Origin: Linnemannia elongata
Taxonomy: Eukaryota > Mortierellomycota > Mortierellomycetes > Mortierellales > Mortierellaceae
NCBI GenBank assembly: GCA_036320915.1
Contig: JAXBDG010000011.1
Span: forward strand, 952,501-1,016,500
Direction: 5' to 3'
Length of the DNA stretch: 64,000 nucleotides
Shown here: positions 36,621 to 46,000 of the stretch, in pieces
How positions within the stretch are numbered: the first letter of the stretch is position 1
How the letters are laid out: each line of letters starts with the position of its first letter
Program-made: the position numbers and the translations under genes
Notes under the pieces: generated by a model
Seen by the model: the letters and a program-made list of their open reading frames with translations, nothing else
Databases searched by the model: none
What the model was told of the DNA's origin: nothing

Positions 36621-38018
36621 GGCGGTAGATGAGGAAGCGAGACCAGCTTGAGAGTTGAAATCCTGTGTCGGGGTGGATGATGAATGGGAAATGTAGGTGT
36701 TGTTGTTTTGGTTTTCTGTGTTGTTGTGCCGCGCAAGGTGGAAGTGACCGTGGGGTCAAACGGTCAAAAGGACGGAGCCCGACTGAGACCGATCGCTGAT
36801 TGGCTACTTTAGTTTTTTATCAAATGGAACATGGGCCATCCACGTACTTTTTCCCTATGATCCTTGGCTTTTGAAGGAGCCAGGCAGGGTAAACAGCATT
36901 TACTGGCCCATAGCAGAAGTAAGGTAACTACAACATCAAGACAAGGCATTACCCAGCTGAGTAGCTACTAGAAAGAAGGGGAATTCTTCGGGTGTAGATA
37001 GATTGTTCTTCTCCTAACCCTTGAATCCAAACTTCGTTCAGATCGATTGTTCTTTGATATTGAATAGACTCCTTTCAAAAAAATATATATATATCCTTAG
37101 CGTGGTTGTTCTGTGGCGATACTAGACTCTGCGTGGTAGAGCATTAAGTAAGAAAAAAGGTGTTGCGTGATGGTTGACTCTGGTGAGAAAGAAAGGCTCA
37201 TCATCATTAGAGAAAATGTTCTACAGATCCTCATCCAAGACAAAAAAAAAAAAAAAAAAACGTTGTAAATGACTTTGGAGTAGAGTCACTAATCAAGAGC
37301 TCGCACAGGCCATGATCGGTTATTGACCTGGGATAAAAGGAAGGTCGAGACTGAAAAAAAGAAAAAAAAAAAGAGTAACTCGTTTCCCTCTCTTCCGCTC
37401 TTTAATCTGCCCACTCTTGCTATCGTCTCTTATTCTTGGATAACCTTCAAAACGAAGGAAACTCAAACAAAAGCACAAAGAGAACAGAAGAACACAAAGC
37501 GAAGGTACAAAGAACAAAAAATAGCGCAATCAAGAGTTAGATGCTAATCAAAATGAGATGGTTACGCTAAGCAACCCATGAAAGATTATGACTAAAGGTA
37601 CCTGGATGCTATATCCTCTCCCCTTGTTCTCTTTGTCCTCCCCCCTACCATTTATTAATTTCAGACAGCTGAACAAAGAGACTGACCTCCCCCTTGCCGA
37701 ACCGATTGCGACATGCATGCCCTCCTCCCCCTCCCTCAATCATCCATATTTTTTTCTGACACCTTCCGTTTTCAAAGAACGACTTGCGGCCTTGCCGTCC
37801 ACTTTTACAACAGTATCAGAATCAATGGACCACAATGACAGATCTTTCAGGACTTTCACTAAGCTAAACATAGGTGTTTAGTGCATGTGCCAAAAGCATT
37901 AGAGTTCGACCAAGAAAAATAATATGGGCCATTCAGCAGTTTCGTTCTTTTAGTGCGATGAATTTAATATTAATGAGTGTGAAAGGGTTGGTTGTGTGTG
38001 TGTGTTTTGAGGGAAAAT
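36621..38018. promoter_or_regulatory. Intergenic region between the two fucosyltransferases
   Basis: 1.4 kb holding the upstream region of copy 1 and the 3' region of copy 2. Seen: CCAAT box at 36793-36805 (separate entry), TA repeat near 37083-37092, an A18-class tract at about 37243-37260, and two adenine-rich patches (37353-37372). No further coding sequence or FUT remnant was recognised. Confidence 0.5.
36793..36805 (-). promoter_or_regulatory. CCAAT box upstream of fucosyltransferase copy 1
   Basis: On the gene strand it reads AGCCAATCAGCGA, a strong match to the HAP/NF-Y binding consensus, 173-185 bp upstream of the ATG at 36620. The identical 13-mer lies upstream of copy 2. Confidence 0.7.
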
Positions 38019-39404
38019 CTATACATATTGGACATTGTCCACGATGGCGCACCAGGCCGACTCAGCAGGGGCAGGGAAGCAGCGTTTGCAAAACTTGCTT
38101 GGATCTTTCTTGACAATCTCCTTCCACTTGTAAAAGGGCGCCCGATCGACCGTCTTCAAGTATGCGATCAGCTCGTCGTTGTCCCTGAAATCCTTGATAT
38201 CGATGTAACTGCCCTCGGGGACAAAGTCGGCAATATCAGAGGCTCCAAAGTAGACAGGGATGGCGCCGGATGCAAGAACGTCGTAGATCTTTTCCGTAAC
38301 GTAGCCGATGCAGTTGGAGTGCTCAGCTGCAAGGCCGAAGGGATACTTGCTCATCAACATCTGCTTGACGTAGGGTCGGTCGAGGTCGTCCTTCTGGAGT
38401 TCCTTGGGCACCTCCTTGTTCTTGTAGCAGTTTCCGTATGAGTGTGCTCCTGCATTCTTGACGAGATATTCGATAAGGTCGTTGCGCTTGTTCCAGGGCC
38501 AGCACTCGGAGGTCACGATAGAGAGGAGATGGTCGATCTTCTTATTGAAGGCGAACGACGGCTTTGTGTTGGCGAGTTCGATCGCTCTATCCTGGGTGAT
38601 GGGGTGGGTTGGATCTGGGATATCCATCATTGAAGGTGGACTTCCCATTGTGAGGTCGAAACGGTGGAGGAATGCTGGAATGGCGAAATAGGGATATCCT
38701 GCAATAGATTTGTCAAAACGCAGGACCCACTTTTGATGAGCCAGTTTGGGAGGCAAGAGTTGACTGTTGTAAAAAGGAGCCTGTTCTGTACCAAGAGTCA
38801 GAGGATGGTCCATGTAGATGATGTCGGCGTTGGGGAAATCGGTATAGTTGGTTGAGAAGGTATAGTCGAGGTAGCCGCTGTGTTTGCTGTTGCAGGACCC
38901 ATAACGATCCTCGACCTGCCCGTCAAAAGTCTTCCAGAAATAACAGGGGGCATATCCGGTGGCCCACTCGAGTTCGGGTTTGTTGATGACTTTAGTCCTG
39001 AAGGTGTCAAAGAACTCCTGAAGCTCCATAGGGATCGGGCACATTGTCTGGGACTCCCAATCCCAGTCGGTCCAAGCGTATCCTCCGCTGTGCTTCCAGT
39101 AAAAGATCTTGAGGGGACCGTCGGCCTTGGACTTGTCAGAGATAACGAGGCCGCGCTTGTTCCTTGGTGCGGGGAGTTTGTTGCAAAAGGAATTGATGTC
39201 GTGCCGGGGTTCAAACTGGGTGAGTTCGTCGTAGTTGGTGCCGATATATCGTGCGGTGGGTCGTATTGGCACTGGCTTGAGGTTGGTGAGGTAGGTTTGG
39301 GTGATGACGAGTAGGATGATGAGGAGGATGATGGCTCTGACGACGAATCCTCTTGGGATGATTACTCCTCGTGGGACGCGGAGCCGTGAGATGGTGAGGC
39401 CCAT
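38019..39404 (-). CDS. GT10 alpha-1,3-fucosyltransferase-like protein, copy 2
   Basis: Single exon, 461 aa, clearly paralogous to copy 1 along its whole length (shared DGPLKIFYWK, CPIPMELQ, STNYTDF, IPAFL, MDIP, SYPFGLAAE-like, ADFVPEGS, VDRAPFYKWK and FCKRC blocks). The N-terminus MGLTISRLRVPRGVIIPRGF precedes a membrane helix (VVRAIILLIILLVITQTYL, about 21-39). The donor-site motif reads YPFGLAAEHSNCIGYVTEKI, with His where copy 1 and most GT10 enzymes have Asn. It faces the GT10 pseudogene divergently across 700 bp. Probable Golgi fucosyltransferase; the His substitution may mark changed donor or acceptor handling, or relaxed constraint. Confidence 0.9.
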   Translation of the reverse strand: MGLTISRLRVPRGVIIPRGFVVRAIILLIILLVITQTYLTNLKPVPIRPTARYIGTNYDELTQFEPRHDINSFCNKLPAPRNKRGLVISDKSKADGPLKIFYWKHSGGYAWTDWDWESQTMCPIPMELQEFFDTFRTKVINKPELEWATGYAPCYFWKTFDGQVEDRYGSCNSKHSGYLDYTFSTNYTDFPNADIIYMDHPLTLGTEQAPFYNSQLLPPKLAHQKWVLRFDKSIAGYPYFAIPAFLHRFDLTMGSPPSMMDIPDPTHPITQDRAIELANTKPSFAFNKKIDHLLSIVTSECWPWNKRNDLIEYLVKNAGAHSYGNCYKNKEVPKELQKDDLDRPYVKQMLMSKYPFGLAAEHSNCIGYVTEKIYDVLASGAIPVYFGASDIADFVPEGSYIDIKDFRDNDELIAYLKTVDRAPFYKWKEIVKKDPSKFCKRCFPAPAESAWCAIVDNVQYV

Positions 39405-39700
39405 TAATGTGTGTGTCTGTGGATAGGAGGCTTTGGTTTACTTAGTCGGGGGTTGTGTTTGTGTGTTTGTAGTGAAGTGAGAGAGAGGTAGAGAGAGAGA
39501 GAGAGAGAGAGAGCGGTGAAGGAAGGGGTGAAGAGAAAAGTGAAGAGAGAGAGAGAGTGAGAGAAGAAGGAACAAAAAAAAAATATAAAGACAACAACAA
39601 ATATAATAAATAATAAAAAGTTGACAGGAATCATTTTCAGGGACAGAGGGAGATAGAAGGAAGAAAGCTGATAAAAAGGATAAAAGGACAGGCTTAGCGG

Positions 39701-39713
39701 TCGCTGATTGGCT
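39701..39713 (-). promoter_or_regulatory. CCAAT box upstream of fucosyltransferase copy 2
   Basis: Gene-strand reading AGCCAATCAGCGA, identical over 13 nt to the element upstream of copy 1, here 297-309 bp upstream of the ATG at 39404. Confidence 0.7.
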
Positions 39714-39936
39714 CAAGACGGGTGTTCAACGGCCGAACCCGCCTGGAACGTGGAGTCTGTTCATGCAAGAAGACGAATCAGCAGTTGTCATTTCCCTTTA
39801 AGAAAAAAAAAAAAAAAAAAAATCTTTGCCCATGTATACCAACTCCGCTTGCAACTTGCTTTGAACACAACGCACACACACAAGATGAAAGTGGAAGTGG
39901 AAAGCGTCGGCCGGAGGAACAAGAGTCAATTCCATA

Positions 39937-39982
39937 CATCGGCCATCGGCCATCGTCCATCGTCAATTGTCAATTGTCAATT
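39937..39982. repeat. 7-bp minisatellite
   Basis: Six and a half imperfect units: CATCGGC twice, CATCGTC twice, AATTGTC twice, then AATT. The units drift in blocks, as in slippage-generated arrays. It lies in the shared upstream region of FUT copy 2 and the GT10 pseudogene. Confidence 0.8.
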
Positions 39983-40105
39983 AGAGAAATAGCTCCTCTT
40001 TCCCTTGTCCAGTCCTTTGTTATCCTCCTTTCTTTTCCTTTTTCCCCTTCATCCTTCTCTCACACCCTAATACCTACACACTCTCACAAGTCAAACCAAA
40101 CCGCA

Positions 40106-40640
40106 ATGCTCGATAAAAGGAGTTCCTCCTACCAGCGGGTTATCACCTACTTTGCATTGTGCATCATCGGAAGACTGATGCACCGTTGACCGTTGGAGAT
40201 CGTTTCCTGTTATCAAATCTCATGGGGAAACATTTACGACTCCCAAATTGGAGAAGGAGACAATGGCTTTGTCTCTGATCCCATGGAGCTTCAGCCCTTC
40301 TTTGATCACTTCAAGATCGTACAAGCAAAGGACGCCAGCCTCAACTAGCCCACAGGGTCTACGCCGTGCTTGTTATGGAAGACACTTGTGGACTCCAATG
40401 CTGGGTAACACTGCCGGTACCAGTAAAACGCCAACCAAGGAAAATTTTGAGAATGTTGTCCTCGCCAATTATTTCGGCTTTTCCAGTGCCGACATTGCCC
40501 TTGCTGCTTAGCCTTATATCATCGAGAACTTCAGGGCAGCCTACTTTGAGAGCCAGTTGCTGCCATCAAGCGTCGCCCACCAAACGTTTCATTATTGCTT
40601 GGATGTTTGACAACAGAGATGAATGGCCTTTAGGCCTTAA
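40106..40640 (+). pseudogene. GT10 fucosyltransferase pseudogene (third copy)
   Basis: From about 40242 the plus strand encodes recognisable GT10 blocks interrupted by stops: SDPMELQPFFDHFKI (compare CPIPMELQAFFDHYRK of copy 1), STPCLLWKTL (compare YAPCFFWKTW), ANYFGFSSADIALAA (compare TNYTDFVNADIILVG), and YFESQLLPSSVAHQ (compare YFDQMLLPPRLAHQ). At least four in-frame stops (for example the TAG after DASLN, TAA after DSNAG, TAG after IALAA, TGA after CLDV) and one frameshift separate these blocks. An ATG at 40106 opens a short frame with a hydrophobic RVITYFALCIIG, perhaps the remnant of the membrane anchor. The donor-binding C-terminus is missing. It is opposite in orientation to the intact copies. 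Confidence 0.82.
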
Positions 40641-40904
40641 CTGGAGAGTGTTTTTAAGCGCCGTCTGTGCTCAAAAAACATCCAAACGATCAACTTTATT
40701 TTTCTTTTTTTCCCCTTCTGCCCTAGACTGTGGATGAAAAAGGGGATGCAAATGGTGCGATTTCAACTCCCTTAGCCCAGGAACCAGTCATCATGTTAAA
40801 GTCTTTTGATGCTACAGCCTCTAAGAACTTCATTTTTTTTTCTTTCTTTTATGTAAGAAAACTCTCCTTCTTATGTGAATAAAGAAAAGCAAGTGTGTAT
40901 GGTA
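40641..40904. other. Short intergenic stretch between two pseudogenes
   Basis: AT-rich with two T-tracts; nothing else recognised. It separates the ends of the plus-strand GT10 pseudogene and the minus-strand GH20 pseudogene. Confidence 0.4.
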
Positions 40905-42837
40905 TTACGAGTAGATGGTCCTGTTACAGTATCCAGGGTTCTTGACACACTACATCGCTTACAATGACTCCGCGACGATCCTTTCAGACTTCACCCTGAA
41001 CCCGTATTCATGGATCCTGTTCAATGCTGCAATATTCTAGACAGAGTTGATCCGTTGCTCTGGTCCATCCCAAAGCTTTGCCGTACTGTCCTCTGGGTTG
41101 CCGCTCCACAGCACATGTTAGAAAAACGCGAAAGACAAGGGGAAAACCCGGTTTTTGTTGAATAATATATGGGTCATAATATCAACCTAGTACTCGACAA
41201 TGTGCCAAAAGTATTTTTAACCTCAGCGGCAGCACAGGCGTGTGGCCAGAGTATTGCATCTATGTTCGTCTCATCAGCCTGCTCGCCCCTCAAGAGCACT
41301 TCCCCACCCAAGACCAACTTGGCCTCCTCTGACGTGAGGCCTTTTATAGGATTGAACGAATAAATCCTATGCCAATGCGCATAAGTACACCAAGAGTTGT
41401 CCTGTGTCTGGTTCCCAATCCACTCATCAAACCACAATCCAGATACCAATAACTCTCAGGGCCAATGATGGCACAGAGCCTCTATGAGGTCGCGGCCTTG
41501 ATATTGGTTGCTAAAGTCCTGAGTCGGATGATAGTGTCCTCGTGTTGGGAGACGGAGGATGGTATATTGATTGTACGCGAGAACATCCATAAGATTATTG
41601 AATTCGCCCTAATGTGATCTGGTGATATCGCGTTTATTCATGTATGCGGCGATATATTTCGGTCCTGTCCCAGCAATGTAGACTGAGGTTCATCCTCTTC
41701 ACCATGAACATACTTGTCCTTGAAAAGAGGCAAGACTTGGTTATAGATCCCCTGGATAACCTTGTACGTCTTTGGGCGAATTGGGTTCAAGCGTCCGGAC
41801 AGCAGGTCAGCAGAGAAGGCGGCGCCATAAGGGAGCCAACCAATACAAGTCATAATCTATGGGAAGGCGACAGACCAGGACTAAGCATGAATCCAGCATA
41901 TTAATCTCTGGAATTAAATGAACACCACGACTCATGGCATAATTGATAAACTTGAAAATATCCTCCTTGGTGTATATCATTTTCTCCGAGTAGGCACCTT
42001 ACTTGGCCAATTGACTGAACGGCAACACTGTCCGTTTACTCCTACTTTTGAATCGGTGGTTCCCATCCTCGGTGATTTCAAGATCACAATCAACTTCTGC
42101 ATCAGAGTCGTCTCCGTCCACAGTCTCGTCAGCCAGCAACATTAGAAAGGAAGGTGCATCAGTGATGTGCCAATGGAACGCGTTCAACTTGTTCATTGCC
42201 ATAACGTCGATGGTCCTGTAGAGGGTCTCTCAAGGGAGGTAGTTGCTGCCCGTGTCCACAGAAGCACTCCACGAAAAGGGATCAACGGTCAGTCGTGAAT
42301 AATAATGCGTGCCTGAGCTACCTCCTTGGGCCTATCCTGTCGATGCTTGGTCACCAGCTGTGCAAATGTTTCCAATCCGCGTAATGCACCAAATTGCCAC
42401 AGAGGATCGAAGTGAACCAAACAGGAGAGAGGGGAGAGTGAAAATGTTATTACCGATGAGGAGAGAGCAAGCTGGTCCTCAATCTCAACCGTCGATACCG
42501 GCCGCAGCTTATCGACTTGGGACCAGCCCTCAACGGTAACTTGGTCTGGGTTCACGGGCGCGGGACTGACAAAGTTGCTTTTCAGGATACGTTCGCTATA
42601 CTGAGTAGCGGCTGTCGACTAGAATCGGATGAACGTCATAAGGGAGTCTGAAATGAAAAGTTGCTGGAACTTGAACGGCTGAATGGTCGTAGGTTTAGGC
42701 CGGATAGCTACCTAGACTGTGGAGGGATGACGAAGGGGGGCGGGAGGGAATGCGAATGGGAGGGAGACGAGAGCGACATTTAAGACGATGAGAGACAGTG
42801 CCCTTGGGGTCGAGAGGAAGGAGGGAGAAGTTGGCAT
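40905..42837 (-). pseudogene. Beta-N-acetylhexosaminidase (GH20) pseudogene
   Basis: Read on the minus strand from an ATG at 42837 there is a signal-peptide-like start (SLIVLNVALVSLPFAF) soon ended by TAG. A GH20-like N-domain piece (RPKPTTIQPFKFQQLFISD) and then GALRGLETFAQLV follow. The conserved strand IIIHD runs into TGA where a functional enzyme has the sequence leading to PFRGVLL. After a frameshift come VDTGSNYLP, another TGA, and MAMNKLNAFHWHITDAPSF. Further on are LIPEINM, YGAAFSADLLSGRLNPIRPKTYKV, and YVHGEEDE at the place of the catalytic His-Gly-Gly-Asp-Glu. The C-terminal part has WCTYAHWHRIYSF, KLVLGGEVLL and EQADETNIDAILWP, ending near MWCVKNPGYC and a TAA at 40905. Several stops, frameshifts and a damaged active-site motif mean no functional hydrolase. 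In fungi, GH20 enzymes degrade chitin oligomers or process N-glycans. Confidence 0.9.
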
Positions 42838-43045
42838 AGAGGGCATGTGTGTGTGTGTGTGTGTGTGAGATACAAGAGGCGAGTACACTCAAACGCGAGC
42901 TTTTATATGCTTTTCGCTTCGTTCACTTTGACTGCTGGGTTTTGGACGTTTCGCGGCGGCCACATTCAGTGATTGTTTACCGAGATTCTAATGCGTTTTT
43001 TTTCTTTATTACTGGAAAATTACATGGCGTGAGTGAAACAGAAGT

Positions 43046-46000
43046 CTAGGTGGCAATCTTGACAAAGCTAAAGAGCCGCGAGAGGTCAACATAGCGACGC
43101 GCGTTCTTGTCGATGTACTTGTCCGCGGTCACCTTGAGGACCCGTACAAGTTCTCTGTTCTGCTCAATCTGCACCCTCAGAGCTCCGTTCCGTTCAAAGT
43201 CCACCTTCTCCAACGTCTTGTTGATGTCAAAGATGTGGCTAAAGAACGACAGCTGCGTGTACAGACTACCATCCGAATACTATCAATGTTTTCAATTACC
43301 AATGAAAAGGAGAGAAAAAGTCAGTAACACGACACATTTCCAATAACCACATAAGATATACTAACGAAAACAACAATGTCAAGAAGAAAATGCCCTTACC
43401 TCTCGGTGCATACTGCCTCTGCATCCTTCAACAAGACACCTCCGACCCACAACGCTGATCATTCTTGTCCTGTTGCGGCATCCTTGGTCATCGCAAACGA
43501 CCCACCCTTGGTAGTATGCTCGAATGTACTTGCGGATCGCATTGGTCAACTGTATGCTGGCAGAAGCAGGTTGAGCAATGGCTTTGCAGGAAGGACACTC
43601 GAGGCCAAAGTAGTTTGCACCATCCTATTTACCATAATAGAGAAAATAAAACAAACACGCAGACGCGACAACAGACCGTAAGTATCCACAATACGCGGAA
43701 CACGGCCTCATTACACTATTCAGATATCCAGTATTATTACCTTCTCCATCATAAGGGACGAGCACGAAAAAGTCGAGCGACAAGCCCTGCAACACAGCTC
43801 AAGTGATTCTGCATCCTTGTATCGCTCTGCATCCGAAAGTTGAGAACCAAGGGTCTGCATTTCTTGATCCTGTGTGTCCGAGCGAACCACTGACCTGAAC
43901 TTGGAAGTATCCAAGCCAAGACAGTCGGCCAATCTGGAAGCATCCGTGCCCTCGATGGGACCACACAATCTGTCCAAGGGAGGGTGTACCTGCTGGTTCA
44001 GATAGTATTCGTAGTCTAGAGCCAAAACAATTGCGTACTGGTGAGTCGTCAAATTTAAATTGGAAAGAGCATCCTTAAAGCTGAATAGGAAAAGGGGTTG
44101 ATTGACTTACCAATGGTAAGACCAGAGCCGGGAGCCATCACCTCGTCGGGGTGGTAAGCGCGGTCGGCGTAGCCTCCTTTTGACACGGGCGCATCGTCAT
44201 GAACACAAATCACATATGGGACGGTGTCCCCGGCTCTGATGCTGATTCCTTTGCGCTTTTGACGAAGGGCGACCTGTACATGAGGCTGGGATTTGGCATC
44301 GGCATAGTCTTCAGGTGCCTTCGTCAATCCCTATTGACGTTCAGGTGATGGGTAAAAAAACGCGTTAGACAAATGAAGATTGAGCTTACTGAATTATCCA
44401 GCAGAGATAGGTGGTTAGTTACCTTGTTGACCACGAACTTGTCCATGGGAATGAGTCCTTTGCGAGTCTCCTCACCAACCGTACGGAGATAATTATGAAT
44501 ATTTTCAACGACGTGCTCACGATCTTGATTATCGCTGGACAGAATCTGCGTCAAGACATAGCTGAGATGGACAAACAAAATTTTGATATTAGACAAGGTT
44601 AAAAACGGGACGATCGTCACCCGCAAAGAGGCACCTCAAAAGCCAAACTTACTTCGAAACGTCCTGACTCAGACCACACCAGTCGCGACGAACCATATCA
44701 AGACCCTTTGTCTCAACAACAGTCTCGTACTTCCCATTCTTCTCAACCACCATCAGCGCAGCATACTTCTTCTTCTTCAGAAGCAGCATCCGTTGGTACA
44801 TGCCGTCCATTTCAATCTCCAACAGCTTGTATCGCGCGTTGACAATCTTCTTCAGATTCTCGGCAACAGGCTTGACCTCCTCGATCTTGGTCGTGTTGGT
44901 GTTAATCATAATCGAATCCGTGTCTCCGTAAATGACCTATAGTGAAAAAAGAGAAAGTATCAGATCCACGCCGATGCTCATCGCGAGAGAATGTAATCAT
45001 AATTAAAATCACCTATGATACTTACATCAAGTCCACTCTCTGTGGCCAGGTCGACCGTGTTCTGCAAAATCTCTCGTCCTCTTGAAGTAATAAGCATAGC
45101 CAGCTGCTTGGCGTAGAATCGTGAATAGGCAGCACCCAAACAACCGTACATAGAGTTGGCAGTCAGCTTGAGACCCTTTTGACGAATATCGTACTATGAA
45201 GAATTGAAGTGTTATGATGTCCAAGTTAGCAGCTGCTTCATGTTGTGACAGTCGGGCATTGGGCGAGCAAGACGAAGTATTGGTCATTTTACGTACCTCC
45301 TCATACTTGGCGCCAGAGGCGGACTTCATCAGCTTCTTGACCTCCCGTCTGCGGTCGACGAGATTGGCCAGCAGCCTCGGAAGAATTCCCTGTGGGAGTC
45401 CTTCCTCAGGATACTCCGGGAGTGTGTCATCATCCTACAAAGTGTTCACGAAAAGGCTTCTTCATGTGAGAGACTGCAGTATTAATTTTGCCACGAGTTT
45501 GAAACTCCTGGTTATCGTGGTTACCTTTTCCCTGTCGTGCTTGACCGTCGTGAAGCAAATGTTGTACTCCTGAATGATTGACGGATACAAACTGTTGAAG
45601 TCCAGAAGGAGAACATACTGATCGTAGAAACCCTTTTTGGGTTCCAAGACCAGACCTCCCGAGTACTGAGGCTTGCGCTTCGATCCTTTCTTGGGCGCTG
45701 CCGCCTCGTCTGCATCATCGGCGTCAATGTTGATGATGGGCATCTCCTTGTCCTTGTAGAAGGACTTGTCGGGGCAAATATACTTATTCCGGTGGAATTC
45801 GTGCAACAATAGGTACTCGTTTCGGACCGAACGACCAGCAGTCAGTGTCATGGACCACAGATTGCCGGAGAGGGTTGTGAGCTGCCTGGAGAGAGGCAAG
45901 AGCTGGAGGTTGAACATGAGTTCGGCACATAGATAGGTGTCAAAGTCGGAATGACGCAGCATACGTTCGAGATCGTCGGCACTGTTAAAGTACTGAGGCA

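Larger units (their letters stand above)
39405..40105. promoter_or_regulatory. Divergent region between fucosyltransferase copy 2 and the GT10 pseudogene
   Basis: Contains GA microsatellites (about 39477-39514 and 39544-39562) immediately upstream of copy 2, a CCAAT box (39701-39713), an A20 tract (about 39801-39821), and a 7-mer minisatellite (39937-39982). No gene supported. Confidence 0.55.
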
